This document shows, in pieces, positions 46,382 to 56,564 of a stretch of DNA of 57,712 nucleotides. Position numbers and translations under genes: made by a program. This stretch comes from Dehalococcoidia bacterium (GTDB lineage Bacteria > Chloroflexota > Dehalococcoidia > GIF9 > AB-539-J10). The stretch's first letter is position 1; each line of letters opens with the position of its first letter. The notes below the pieces were generated by a model. It had not been told where the DNA came from. It worked only from the letters and a program-made list of their open reading frames with translations, and did no database searches. The stretch covers positions 1-57,712 of the forward strand of contig JAGGYM010000058.1 of the NCBI GenBank assembly GCA_021162545.1, given 5' to 3'.

Positions 46382-46954
46382 ATGGAAAAGATAAATGAAG
46401 CTGTCATTGCCAAAGTGAACGAGGAAGCTCGGGTTATAATTGGAGAGGCTGAGGAAAAGGCCCGCGAGGAGATGGAGCGGGCCCGGAAGCGGTGGGAGGT
46501 GAAAATCGAGGAGGAAAAGGCCAGGATACGGGAGTCGGCAGAAGAGGAAGTCGCCAGAATCCACGCCAGGTCTTCTATCGAAGCACGGCAGGAGATTTCG
46601 GCCAAAAAATCCGACGTCATTACCAGGATGATTGACATGGCGGAGAGTAAATTGTCCGCGTTCACTGCTGATGAGCGCTGTCTTTCGAAATTGATTGCCG
46701 AGTCGCTCGGTGGCCTCGGTGGAGAGAAGGCCAGGATTTATGTTTCCCCCAAAGACATGGCTACGGTGCAAAAACTCCTTGAGAGCGACCAAGAACTGGC
46801 AGGCAGGATAGTGGAGGTCAGGGAATTGAACTGCCTGGGAGGCGTTGTAGCTGAAGACATCGAGGGAAAACTCAGGATCGATAATACCTACGGGACCAGG
46901 CTCGAAATGCTGATGCCTCAACTGCTGCCGGAGATAAGCAAGGAGCTTTTTTGA
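46382..46954 (+). CDS. V/A-type ATP synthase subunit E
   Basis: Long coiled coil, C-terminal LGGVVAEDIEGKLRIDNTYGTRLEMLMPQLLPEISKELF. Confidence 0.88.
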   Translation: MEKINEAVIAKVNEEARVIIGEAEEKAREEMERARKRWEVKIEEEKARIRESAEEEVARIHARSSIEARQEISAKKSDVITRMIDMAESKLSAFTADERCLSKLIAESLGGLGGEKARIYVSPKDMATVQKLLESDQELAGRIVEVRELNCLGGVVAEDIEGKLRIDNTYGTRLEMLMPQLLPEISKELF

Positions 46955-46961
46955 GCTCCGG

Positions 46962-48008
46962 GTGAGGGTAATTTTGATTGACCCGCGGTACGCATTTATC
47001 TCGGCCTACCTGAAAGGGGAGGAGTCCACGGCCATCACCATGAACCAGATGGGGGAGATGCTGAGAATGGATAACATCCATGATGCGCTGGCACTGGTCA
47101 GGGAAACCGATGTGGGAAGTTACCTGGAGCAGCTTCCTGTCGAGACTTTCGATGATCTGGATATGCTTTTATGGCACTACCTTGCCAGTTGTGTCGGGTA
47201 TGCAGAATCGTTTAAGTTCTCGCCACCTGATATGGCAAGAGTGTCCAGAGCATATATGGCGAAGTACGACGTTCTGAACATTAAAGCTGCCTTGCTGGGT
47301 ATTTCGACCGGCAGAAAAGCCAGCCTGATCCCCGTAGGAGATATCTCTGACAGAGGCTTGCTGGACGAGCTCTCTGCTGCTGAGGATACCGGCAAAATCA
47401 TAGAAATACTCACCGCGTCCGGTTTGAGGGATTATGTGCCCGCAGTGGAGAGTTACACAAACGGTGAGGGGATAAAGGCACGGGCTCTAGCTGAAGCCAG
47501 ACTGGAAAGCGCATACTACAAAAGTCTGCAGCATATGATAAGGAGAGTAAAAGACGGTTCGGTACTTTTCCAGACCATGGGCATGATTATAGACCTGGCA
47601 AATTTGCAGATTGTCAGCAGGACCATTATTGCGGGCTTGAAGGTTGATGCAGTTCAATGCGCCATCGCCGGCGGGTATCTCATTACAGAGGATACCGTCA
47701 AGGAGCTGCTCTCGCTTAAACCGGCTGACCTGCACCGTCACCTGGAGGACACTCAATACTCTGATATAGCTGAAGAAATACTGCTTTGCCACGACAGAAC
47801 CAGGAGCATTACAGCCGTGCAGGATGTTATCGATAAGCACAGGTTCAAATTGCTCAGGGAGATGCTGGCCCCCAGGGTACTGTCCCCCCTGGTGATGTTA
47901 TGGTATATAGTTTCCAAGGAGACCGAAATAAGAAATCTGAGGCTAATCTTAAAGGCGGTAAACGATAACGTCTCAAGAGAGGAAATCAAGCCTTATCTGG
48001 TGTCGTGA
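46962..48008 (+). CDS. V/A-type ATP synthase subunit C (d)
   Basis: Size, operon position, YMAKYDVLNIKAALLG, YIVSKETEIRNLRLILKAVNDNVSREEIKPYL. Confidence 0.9.
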   Translation: MRVILIDPRYAFISAYLKGEESTAITMNQMGEMLRMDNIHDALALVRETDVGSYLEQLPVETFDDLDMLLWHYLASCVGYAESFKFSPPDMARVSRAYMAKYDVLNIKAALLGISTGRKASLIPVGDISDRGLLDELSAAEDTGKIIEILTASGLRDYVPAVESYTNGEGIKARALAEARLESAYYKSLQHMIRRVKDGSVLFQTMGMIIDLANLQIVSRTIIAGLKVDAVQCAIAGGYLITEDTVKELLSLKPADLHRHLEDTQYSDIAEEILLCHDRTRSITAVQDVIDKHRFKLLREMLAPRVLSPLVMLWYIVSKETEIRNLRLILKAVNDNVSREEIKPYLVS

Positions 48009-48364
48009 GTATGATTCCTTTTAAAGAGTTAAAGATAGCCGTTATAGGAGACGAAGACCTGCTTGGCGGGTTGAGGCTGGCCGGCATCAGGGAATATTAC
48101 CCCATAGCAAACGACCATGATAAGCGCGAGAACGTCAGAAAAGCCCTGGAAGAATTGGTAAAAAAGTCCGACACCGGCATAATCGTTATGCCTGAAGATT
48201 ATCTGGGATATGCTGAAGACATAGTGTCACGGGTTAAAAAGGGGAATACCGCAACCCCTGTAATTGTGGAAGTTCCCTCAAAATCCGGCACAGCGTATCA
48301 AGATATCCCCGGGTATTATGGAACGTTCATGAGGAAATTTCTGGGATTTAATGTGGAACTCTGA
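48005..48364 (+). CDS. V/A-type ATP synthase subunit F
   Basis: KIAVIGDEDLLGGLRLAGIREYY...DTGIIVMPEDY. Confidence 0.9.
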   Translation: MSMIPFKELKIAVIGDEDLLGGLRLAGIREYYPIANDHDKRENVRKALEELVKKSDTGIIVMPEDYLGYAEDIVSRVKKGNTATPVIVEVPSKSGTAYQDIPGYYGTFMRKFLGFNVEL

Positions 48365-48410
48365 AGTGGCAGTTACCGGATGTTGCTATAAGGATGAAGC
48401 GGCCCGGAAC

Positions 48411-48430
48411 AAGAGGTCAATGAACCTCTT
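48411..48430 (+). other. Short intra-operon hairpin between subunits F and A
   Basis: AAGAGGT-caatga-ACCTCTT, 7-bp perfect stem, in the only large gap (120 nt) of the operon. Confidence 0.4.
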
Positions 48431-48484
48431 AATTTATGTTTGCGGCAGGTGTCGCGATGGCAATAAGAGCAGGAGGCTAAATTT

Positions 48485-50239
48485 ATGGGAAAGATATGGA
48501 GAGTTTCTGGGCCCCTGGTTATAGCTGATGAAATGAAAGGCTCTCAGGTCTATGAGATCGTTGAGATAGGCAAAGCGGGGCTGGTGGGCGAGATAACGGG
48601 GCTGGATGGTGATAAGGCGATAATTCAGGCTCATGAGGACACCCTCGGTTTGAAGGTCGGGGATAAGGTAGAAGGAACGGGAAGAATATTGAGCGTGGAG
48701 CTGGGACCGGGAATCGTAGGTTCTATTTATGACGGGCTGCAAAAATCCCTGCTCACCCTGGTTGAGGAGAGTGGCTCATTTATCAAGCGGGGAGTGAAAG
48801 CCCTGGCGCTGGACAGAAACAAAAAATGGCATTTCACCCCGACGGTCAAAGCCGGAGATATACTCGGCGTCGGCAGCATCATCGGCACAGTTCCTGAGAC
48901 CAGCATCATCGAGCACAGGATAATGGTGCCGCCGGGATTTAAGGGCACGATACGGGAAATCCATGAAGGCGACTATACCGTTGATGAGACTGTGGCCTGG
49001 TTGGAGTATGAAGGTAAGGTATCTGAACTTACGCTTAAACAGGAATGGCCCGTGCGCAAGCCACGACCTTACGAGCAGAGGTTAGCTCCTTCAGGCTTGC
49101 TCGCCACGGGCATGAGGGTGATGGATTATATGTTTCCCCTGGCTCTCGGCGGCAAGGCTGCCATTCCGGGAGGATTTGGTACCGGGAAAACCGTTGCTTT
49201 GCAGCAACTGGCCAAATGGGCCCAGACGCATCTGAATATTTACGTTGGCTGCGGGGAGAGGGGCAATGAGATGTCGGATGTCCTCTACAGTTTCAGGAAA
49301 CTTAAAGACCCCAACACGGGAGAGCTGCTGCAGGACAAGGAGATATTTATAGCCAACACATCCAATATGCCCGTCGTAGCCCGTGAAGCGAGCATCTTCG
49401 TCGGGATAACCGTAGCTGAATATTTTCGAGACATGGGATATGATGTCTTGCTGATCGCCGATTCAACTTCGAGGTGGGCGGAGGCCATGAGGGAAATGGG
49501 AGGAAGACTCGAGGAAATGCCGGGAGAGGAGGGTTTTCCTTCTTACCTGGGTTCAAGACTTTCTTCTTTTTACGAAAGGGCAGGAATGGTTGAATGCCTG
49601 GGGCGTCCCGAAAGAAAGGGTTCGGTAACGGTAATCGGGGCCGTAAGCCCCCCTGGAGCCGACTTCAGTGAACCGGTGACTCAAAATACCCTCAGGATAG
49701 TGGATGCTTTATATTCCCTGGATGTTTCCCTGGCGAACAAACGGCACTTCCCCACGATAAACTGGCTTACCAGCTACAGCCTTTATACGGATGCAGTCGG
49801 GGACTGGTGGAACGGTGTTTATCCTGAATGGGCAAATACCAGAACTGCAGCGTTGAAGATATTGCAGCAGGAAGCCGAGCTGGAGGAAATTGTGAGGCTT
49901 GTCGGACCTGAGGCCCTGCCCGAAGGCGACAAGCTTTTATTGCTCGTTGCCAGGATGCTGCGCGAAGACTTTCTACAGCAGAGCGCTTACCATGAAATCG
50001 ATGCCTACTGTGCGCCGCTGAAGGCGGGGCTCATGATTACGACTATAATGAAATTTTACGAACTGGCCAGGGAAATGCTGAATTCGGGAATAAGAGTCGA
50101 GGAAATTCGCTCATCTCCCATGGTGTACAAAATATCCAGGATGAAGGATATTTCCAACGAGCTCTTTGAGCAAAAAGCAAAGGAGTTGTGGCAGGAAATG
50201 GAACAGGAGCTAGCAGCTGATAAAGGAGGAGTCTTATGA
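48485..50239 (+). CDS. V/A-type ATP synthase catalytic subunit A
   Basis: P-loop [84 protein letters not shown]. Confidence 0.98.
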   Translation: MGKIWRVSGPLVIADEMKGSQVYEIVEIGKAGLVGEITGLDGDKAIIQAHEDTLGLKVGDKVEGTGRILSVELGPGIVGSIYDGLQKSLLTLVEESGSFIKRGVKALALDRNKKWHFTPTVKAGDILGVGSIIGTVPETSIIEHRIMVPPGFKGTIREIHEGDYTVDETVAWLEYEGKVSELTLKQEWPVRKPRPYEQRLAPSGLLATGMRVMDYMFPLALGGKAAIPGGFGTGKTVALQQLAKWAQTHLNIYVGCGERGNEMSDVLYSFRKLKDPNTGELLQDKEIFIANTSNMPVVAREASIFVGITVAEYFRDMGYDVLLIADSTSRWAEAMREMGGRLEEMPGEEGFPSYLGSRLSSFYERAGMVECLGRPERKGSVTVIGAVSPPGADFSEPVTQNTLRIVDALYSLDVSLANKRHFPTINWLTSYSLYTDAVGDWWNGVYPEWANTRTAALKILQQEAELEEIVRLVGPEALPEGDKLLLLVARMLREDFLQQSAYHEIDAYCAPLKAGLMITTIMKFYELAREMLNSGIRVEEIRSSPMVYKISRMKDISNELFEQKAKELWQEMEQELAADKGGVL

Positions 50240-51642
50240 GTTTCTCTTCACTTTATATTAAAGAGGGGAGAGCAATCCGCAAGGCCAAGGGGGCTTTGCT
50301 CATAGTTGAAAGCATCCCCGGTGTAGAATTCAACGAGATAGTTGACGTTCAGCTTGGCAACGGCGAGATAAAGAGAGGTCAGGCGATAGATATTGGGGAG
50401 GAAGCAATTGTAATACAGGTGTTCGGAGGAGTCAGCGAAGTCGATCTCATCGACAGCAAGGTAAGATTCAAAGGAGAAACGCTAAAACTGCCGGTATCCA
50501 TTGACATGCTGGGGAGATTTTTCAACGGTATGGGAGAACCCATAGATGGAGGACCACCCATAATTCCCGATAACTATATGGAGGTCAACGGTGAACCCAT
50601 GAATCCTGCCGCGCGCCAGCCGCCTGCCGAGTTCATCGAAACCGGAATTTCAGTCATAGACGGACTGAACGCGCTGGTCAGGGGACAGAAATTGCCCATA
50701 TTCAGCGGGGCAGGTTTGCCTCACAACAGAATCGCAGCTCAGATAATAAGGCAGGCGACAGTGAAAGGAGAAGCGGGTAAGTTTGCGCTGGTATTTGCGG
50801 CCATCGGCATCAGTTACGATGAAGCCTCTTTCTTCATGAAGAACCTCGAGGGCACGGGCGCGCTGGAAAGAACAGTGGCCTTCATCAATACCGCATCGGA
50901 TCCCGTCATAGAGCGGATATCAACGCCGAGGATGGCTTTAACCGCAGCTGATTATATGGCATGGGAACAGGATATGCACGTCCTGGTCATACTTACCGAC
51001 ATGACCAACTATTGCGAGGCTCTCAGGGAACTCTCTTCGATGCGCGAAGAAATCCCTTCCAGAAGAGGATATCCGGGATACATGTACACCGACCTGGCCA
51101 CGATATATGAGAGAGCAGGCAGGCTTATGGGCAAAGAAGGTTCGATAACCATAATGCCCATTTTGACCATGCCCGATGATGATATCACGCATCCCATACC
51201 CGACCTTACCGGCTACATAACCGAAGGACAGATCGTGCTTTCACGAAACCTAGAAAGAAAGGGAATATATCTGCCCATAGACGTGTTTCTGTCCCTTTCA
51301 CGGATGATGAAGGAGGGAATCGGCCCGGGCAAAACCAGAGATGATCACAACAACGTCTTCATGCAGTCCTACGCCGCTTACTCTGAAGGATGCTATCTCA
51401 GAGAGATATCCACCATCATAGGAGCTGAATCGTTGAGCGAGAGGGATAAGGTGTATTTAACTTTTGCAGACGAGTTCGAGAGAAAGTTCGTCTCACAGGG
51501 TGAGTTCGAGAAGAGAAAGGTGGAAGATACGCTGGATATAGCGTGGAGCCTGTTCTCGATGCTGCCCGAAAGGGACCTGCGCTTAATCAGCGAAGAATTT
51601 GTCAGGAAATATCTCCCGAAAGGGGAATCGGGCAGCCCGTAA
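50236..51642 (+). CDS. V/A-type ATP synthase subunit B
   Basis: [82 protein letters not shown]. Confidence 0.98.
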   Translation: MSFSSLYIKEGRAIRKAKGALLIVESIPGVEFNEIVDVQLGNGEIKRGQAIDIGEEAIVIQVFGGVSEVDLIDSKVRFKGETLKLPVSIDMLGRFFNGMGEPIDGGPPIIPDNYMEVNGEPMNPAARQPPAEFIETGISVIDGLNALVRGQKLPIFSGAGLPHNRIAAQIIRQATVKGEAGKFALVFAAIGISYDEASFFMKNLEGTGALERTVAFINTASDPVIERISTPRMALTAADYMAWEQDMHVLVILTDMTNYCEALRELSSMREEIPSRRGYPGYMYTDLATIYERAGRLMGKEGSITIMPILTMPDDDITHPIPDLTGYITEGQIVLSRNLERKGIYLPIDVFLSLSRMMKEGIGPGKTRDDHNNVFMQSYAAYSEGCYLREISTIIGAESLSERDKVYLTFADEFERKFVSQGEFEKRKVEDTLDIAWSLFSMLPERDLRLISEEFVRKYLPKGESGSP

Positions 51643-51689
51643 CCTGGAACATCGAACTGGACGTGAAAAGCATGGCGAGGTCTCTGTAA

Positions 51690-52322
51690 ATGTCTCAACA
51701 GCTAATCAAGGTCAGGCCTACAAAAATTGAGCTGGTCAAGTTGAAGCGCAGGCTGTCTCTGTCTCAGAGAGTGCAAAAGATAGTTAAAGACAGACTTTCC
51801 ATCCTGACGATGGAGTTTTTGCAAATTGCACGAGAGACGGTGAAAGCCAGGGGGAAACTGGTTGAGTCGTTTGCGGAATCCTACAAGGCACTGTCGCTTG
51901 CCAGCGGGTATCATGGATACATAGCCCTGGAAAAGGAATTGCTGGCTGCCGAGACCGACCTGAGCATCATCACCGGAGCAAGAAATGTGGCGGGCGTGCG
52001 AATTCCCGCTTTTGAACTGGCAAAGAGCGAAAAGGCAATACAGCAATACAACCTGGCTGACACATCCGCCTGGGTGGACCGTGCAGCCCAATCGTCCGAG
52101 AAGTGCCTTGAAGCCATTGTTGAGCTAGCCGAGCTGCAGAGAAGCCTTGAGTTGCTGGGAAAGGAAATAAACAGGGCGAAAAGGATAGCCAACGCACTGG
52201 AGTATATTACCATTCCCAGCTTGCAGGCGACGATAAATTTCTTGAATCTGAAGTTCGAGGAAAGGGACAGGGAGGAGAAAACGAGGCTCAAGCGCGTGAA
52301 GATCCTGATCGGGGAGAGATAA
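51690..52322 (+). CDS. V/A-type ATP synthase subunit D
   Basis: PTKIELVKLKRRLSLSQRVQKIVKDR...INRAKRIANALEYITIPSLQATINFLNLKFEERDREEKTRLKRVK. Confidence 0.95.
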   Translation: MSQQLIKVRPTKIELVKLKRRLSLSQRVQKIVKDRLSILTMEFLQIARETVKARGKLVESFAESYKALSLASGYHGYIALEKELLAAETDLSIITGARNVAGVRIPAFELAKSEKAIQQYNLADTSAWVDRAAQSSEKCLEAIVELAELQRSLELLGKEINRAKRIANALEYITIPSLQATINFLNLKFEERDREEKTRLKRVKILIGER

Positions 52323-52326
52323 GAAA

Positions 52327-52809
52327 GTGTCTCAGGATTCGGTCTATGAAAAAGTGCTCCAGACCTGTCTGGCAGGTGAGCTCAGGGTGGTAAATTCCGG
52401 GCTGCCCAGGAGGAGGAAACCCCTATCCGTGCTCTTGCAGGAGAAATATCCCTGCGTGGAATGCAATGACGGCAGCTCCTATTTATTCAAAAAGAAAGAG
52501 CTGGCATACCTTGCGGGCATGGTAAGCGCCGGGGAACAGGAAAAGTTGTTGTTACCCATGCTTATAGAGATGGAAGCGGATCAGGCGGAAGTAGCGGTGA
52601 TATGTGTGGGCGAGGTGGAGAAAAAAGTACTATCGAGAATCCTTGACATGCCCCTGGCTTCCCGGGGCGGCAAGCTCAGAATATACCGGCCGCAGCTGGC
52701 TTTGATAAGGCGAGAGCTAAGAACCGCTACGCAGTACGTATTTTCCTCCAGCGTTATAGAGCGCAATATACCTGCCCAAAATGCATCGGGGCGGTCAGCA
52801 GCAGGTTAA
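52327..52809 (+). CDS. UPF0216 (DUF61)-like protein, otherwise typically archaeal
   Basis: [60 protein letters not shown]; 4 nt after subunit D; GTG start. Confidence 0.72.
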   Translation: MSQDSVYEKVLQTCLAGELRVVNSGLPRRRKPLSVLLQEKYPCVECNDGSSYLFKKKELAYLAGMVSAGEQEKLLLPMLIEMEADQAEVAVICVGEVEKKVLSRILDMPLASRGGKLRIYRPQLALIRRELRTATQYVFSSSVIERNIPAQNASGRSAAG

Positions 52810-53066
52810 TCATCCGTTATTCCGTGGTCGTAAAGATAATCCACGGTGTCCTGAATAGTTCGTATTTTCTCTGCATCTTCGTCCGACATCTCTAATCGCT
52901 TGCCCTCCTGGCTGAACTCTTCTTCTATAGCAGTGATGAGCTCAATCAGGTCCAGTGAATCAGCGTTCAGGTCTTCGGTGAAAGATGTCTCAAGCGTTAT
53001 TTCTTCTTCGTCAGCATCCAGTTGTTCTACAATGAGTTTTTTCAGTCTTTCAAAGACGGTAGCCAT
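52806..53066 (-). CDS. acpP: Acyl carrier protein
   Basis: [50 protein letters not shown] with the DSL motif. Confidence 0.97.
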   Translation of the reverse strand: MATVFERLKKLIVEQLDADEEEITLETSFTEDLNADSLDLIELITAIEEEFSQEGKRLEMSDEDAEKIRTIQDTVDYLYDHGITDD

Positions 53067-53080
53067 GTTACCTCCTTGCA

Positions 53081-53506
53081 TTAAGTTTTATTGCTTATTG
53101 GTTTGTATTCCTGTGCTATCGAACCCAACACTCCATTAATTAAACGATACGAGGAGTCACCGCCAAAGCCCTTGGCCAGTTCTATAGCTTCATTTATAAT
53201 TACTCTGATGGGCGTGTTGCTGTTGAACAAAGCTTCAAAGATAGCAAGGCGCAAGATATTCCTGTCCACGATAGATATTTGCTCCAGGGGAAAAGCCGGG
53301 GCAAACCGTTTGATTATATCATCAAGCTCCGGTTTATTTTTCACTACTCCTCGGACCAGCTCTTTGATGAAGTCAGCCGACTCTAAAGGTATATCCTGCC
53401 TGCCAGCCAGGTTGGCCAGTATGCCCTGTATTGCATGCCCGGTGCAATCTGTTTCATAAAGCACCTGGAGGGCTATAATTCGTGCCTGCCGTCTTATCCC
53501 AGCCAT
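53081..53506 (-). CDS. nusB: Transcription antitermination factor NusB
   Basis: [16 protein letters not shown]...[46 protein letters not shown]. Confidence 0.96.
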   Translation of the reverse strand: MAGIRRQARIIALQVLYETDCTGHAIQGILANLAGRQDIPLESADFIKELVRGVVKNKPELDDIIKRFAPAFPLEQISIVDRNILRLAIFEALFNSNTPIRVIINEAIELAKGFGGDSSYRLINGVLGSIAQEYKPISNKT

Positions 53507-53521
53507 AATCAACAACCCGTG

Positions 53522-54451
53522 CTAGACCGACAGCTCGACGATATCATCTTTTCCGGAGACATTCACGGTATTTACTTCCGGATTGATTCGCTTAATCAGG
53601 CCGGTGAGCACCTTCCCCGGTCCTATTTCATAAAAGGTGTTCACCCCATTGCGATGCATATATTCAACAGAGCGCTGCCACTGGATACAGTGGCGAAGCT
53701 GTGAAGGAAGTTCCTCCTTGATAGCAGCGATATCGGTCAGTACCGTGGCAGATGTATTGGCTATTACGGGGATTTGGGGAGCCAGAAAGGAGAAGCTGGA
53801 GAGCACGTCTCTGAATTCAGCGACAACCGGCTCCATCAAAGCGGAGTGAAAAGCTCCGCTTACCTTCAAGGGAATAACGCGAACTCTCCTGCTCCTGGCC
53901 AGCCTCCTGGCTTCGTTCAGAGCATCAACGGAACCACTGATTACAGTCTGTCCGGGGCAATTGATATTGGATATCTCTGTCCTGCTCTCAGCACATATCT
54001 CTGCAATTGTCTTTTCGTCCGAGCCTATCATGGCCAGCATGCCGCCGGGGGATTGCAGCCCAGCCTGGTACATCAGCCTTCCTCTTTCCCTCACCAGCTT
54101 GATGGCATCAGACAAACTGAGTACGCCGGCGGCTACCAGGGCGGTGTATTCGCCCAGGCTGTGACCGGCAACAAAGCGAGGTACAGGAAGCCCATTATGG
54201 TTGGATTCCTGCATAGCTCTGAGACAGGCGATGCTGGTGGCAAGTATCGCCGGTTGAACGTTGACCGTCCTGGTCAGCTCTTCCTCGGGACCATTGAAGC
54301 ACAGCTGAGATAAGGAAAATTTCAGAGTATCGTCAGCCTGGTCGAAAACTTCCCTGGCAGAAGAACATTGCTCATACAGGTCTCTCCCCATTCCCGCTTT
54401 CTGGGAGCCCTGCCCTGGAAAAACGTAAGCTAACCCGGGATTCTCAGCCAT
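53522..54451 (-). CDS. fabD: Malonyl-CoA:ACP transacylase
   Basis: YVFPGQGSQKAGMGRDLYE, VAGHSLGEYTALVAAGVLS (GHSLG). Confidence 0.97.
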   Translation of the reverse strand: MAENPGLAYVFPGQGSQKAGMGRDLYEQCSSAREVFDQADDTLKFSLSQLCFNGPEEELTRTVNVQPAILATSIACLRAMQESNHNGLPVPRFVAGHSLGEYTALVAAGVLSLSDAIKLVRERGRLMYQAGLQSPGGMLAMIGSDEKTIAEICAESRTEISNINCPGQTVISGSVDALNEARRLARSRRVRVIPLKVSGAFHSALMEPVVAEFRDVLSSFSFLAPQIPVIANTSATVLTDIAAIKEELPSQLRHCIQWQRSVEYMHRNGVNTFYEIGPGKVLTGLIKRINPEVNTVNVSGKDDIVELSV

Positions 54452-54454
54452 ACT

Positions 54455-54655
54455 CTACGAAGATTTCTTCTTAGTTTTCTTAACTTCAGTTACTTGCCTG
54501 TTCTTATAATTGCCGCAGGTCGTGCAAACATGGTGGGCCAGCTTGAGACTATGGCATTGAGGGCATCTATCCAGGGAGGGAAGGCTCAGAGCGAGGTGGC
54601 TGCGCCTTTTCCCCTGTCGCGCGCTGGGATATTTTTTTTTCGGTAGAGGTGGCAT
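54455..54655 (-). CDS. rpmF: 50S ribosomal protein L32
   Basis: PPLPKKKYPSARQGKRRSHLALSLPSLDRCPQCHSLKLAHHVCTTCGNYKNRQV. Confidence 0.96.
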   Translation of the reverse strand: MPPLPKKKYPSARQGKRRSHLALSLPSLDRCPQCHSLKLAHHVCTTCGNYKNRQVTEVKKTKKKSS

Positions 54656-54661
54656 AACAAT

Positions 54662-55111
54662 CTATCTCCTTATTCCGGTGCAATCAGGCTTGCATAACAA
54701 TTTCATAGGTAAATTCAGAAGAATATACTGGCATATTAGCTCTCCCAAGTCAAGCAGGCGATTATCGTTCAGTGTAAACCCGGTAAAATCTTCCGGCTGA
54801 GAGGTTGTCAAATCCCCGGCATCATCATCTGTGGAGAAGAATTCCTCCTCTATGCTGCACTGCATGGGGTAAAGAAAGGTATCGAGGCAGCGGCTGCAGG
54901 TAAGTTCCAGCTCGGCAGTCAGCCTGCACTGAACCAGTATTCCCTGGCCCGTATTGGTAAAAGTTATCTTCCCTCGTACAGGTTCGCCGGCGCGCTCATC
55001 GAGTATCTCGGCTATATCGCAGCTGTGGCTGGTTCCTATGGGATCTTTCAAGAGCGGAGACACATCGATGGCCCCCTTGATAAATCCCTGCTGTATTTCC
55101 TCTATGGTCAT
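54662..55111 (-). CDS. YceD/DUF177 family protein
   Basis: VQCRLTAELELTCSRCLDTFLYPMQCSIEEEF... upstream of rpmF. Confidence 0.9.
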   Translation of the reverse strand: MTIEEIQQGFIKGAIDVSPLLKDPIGTSHSCDIAEILDERAGEPVRGKITFTNTGQGILVQCRLTAELELTCSRCLDTFLYPMQCSIEEEFFSTDDDAGDLTTSQPEDFTGFTLNDNRLLDLGELICQYILLNLPMKLLCKPDCTGIRR

Positions 55112-55252
55112 GGCATATCAAGCAAATAACGCTTCCGTGAAGGCTTGTGCAACATGGATGAATATAAGATGTAGTATAATTATACTTTATCAGTCACCCG
55201 ATTGCTCGCCGGGAGACCGGCAGAGCGAGTTAAGTACCGGAGAAGAGGAACT

Positions 55253-56419
55253 TTGTTTATCAATGATTTGAAGGCCGAAGTAATCCGAGCGGTGGATTTG
55301 CAGGAGCGTTCGCTCATCCAACTCAGCAGGAAGATTCACGACCACCCGGAAATGAGCTTCCAGGAAGAGAAAGCTGCAGCCTGGCTGAGCGATTACCTTC
55401 AGGATGGCGGATTTCTCCTGGAGAGAGGCATTGCTGGTTTGCCCACCGCTTTCCGGGCGACATACGGGCAGGGAGAACCCAGAATCGCTCTGCTGGCAGA
55501 GTATGACGCTTTGCCCGGAATGGGTCACGCCTGCGGACACAATCTAATAGCTGCTGCTGCTGTGGGAGCAGGCATGGCCGGCAAGCTCATCGTTGACAGC
55601 TTCGGTGGTAGCCTGGTGGTTCTGGGCACGCCTGGGGAAGAATCCTTTGGCGGCAAAATAGATATGGTGGAAAAAGGCATCTTCGATGACGTGGATGTGG
55701 TCATGATGGTACATCCCGCCACGCGGAATGCGACCAAGATACAGGCCCTGGCCTGCAGCTCACTTGACATAAACTTTTGGGGAAGGGCATCTCATGCCGC
55801 GGCCTGTCCCCAGCGGGGCATAAATGCCCTGGAGGCTCTCATCCTGTCCTTTAACTCCATCAACTCCCTGCGCCAGCACATAGATGAGGGTGCGCGCATC
55901 CACGGCATAATTACCAGCGGTGGGGAGGCGCCCAATATAGTTCCGGCTCACAGCGCAGCCAGCTTTATGGTACGGGCTCGTGATGATGTTTATCTTGAGG
56001 AATTGAAGATGATGGTCTTAAATTGCTTCCGGGGAGCGTCTCAAGCAACCGGAGCGAGATTGGAATACGGGTGGGGAGACAAATCTTATTCCGCCATGAA
56101 AAATAATCCGGCCATGGCGAATCTGTTCCAGCGCAACCTGGAGTCGCTGGGCCGCAGCATAGAGATTTCTGCACCCCTCTTCGTTGGCAGCACGGATATG
56201 GGAAACGTCAGCCAGGCAGTTCCCAGCATACATCCATGCATAGCCATTGCCCCTGATGAAATATCGCTGCATACGCCGGAGTTCGCTTCGGCAACAGATT
56301 CGGAAGAAGGTTACAAAGGAATGATGGATGCAGCCAGGTTGATGGCCATGACGGCGGCCGATATATTCGGTGACCCGGAAATCCTGAGAGAAATTAAGCG
56401 CGAGTTTTCGCACTCATGA
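55253..56419 (+). CDS. M20-family amidohydrolase/peptidase
   Basis: LRHLSRKIHDHPEMSFQEEKAAAWL-like start, ALLAEYDALPGMGHACGHNLIAAAAVGAG, TPGEESFGGK; TTG start inferred. Confidence 0.9.
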   Translation: MFINDLKAEVIRAVDLQERSLIQLSRKIHDHPEMSFQEEKAAAWLSDYLQDGGFLLERGIAGLPTAFRATYGQGEPRIALLAEYDALPGMGHACGHNLIAAAAVGAGMAGKLIVDSFGGSLVVLGTPGEESFGGKIDMVEKGIFDDVDVVMMVHPATRNATKIQALACSSLDINFWGRASHAAACPQRGINALEALILSFNSINSLRQHIDEGARIHGIITSGGEAPNIVPAHSAASFMVRARDDVYLEELKMMVLNCFRGASQATGARLEYGWGDKSYSAMKNNPAMANLFQRNLESLGRSIEISAPLFVGSTDMGNVSQAVPSIHPCIAIAPDEISLHTPEFASATDSEEGYKGMMDAARLMAMTAADIFGDPEILREIKREFSHS

Positions 56420-56523
56420 CCCAAGCTCTCATAACCTGAGTGACTTAAATACCGGCAGCAAGGAACTGCCCTGCAGATTGTCAAAGTCCTGTGGATGGCG
56501 TATTATTAAACAAAAGTGGCATT

Positions 56524-56554
56524 TACTTTAATAACAAAAGGCGCTATTAAAGTA
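56524..56554. promoter_or_regulatory. Operator-like inverted repeat upstream of fic
   Basis: TACTTTAATA (56524-56533) / TATTAAAGTA (56545-56554), perfect 10-bp arms, 11-nt spacer, 10 nt before the ATG. Confidence 0.5.
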
Positions 56555-56564
56555 GAGTTTAATA

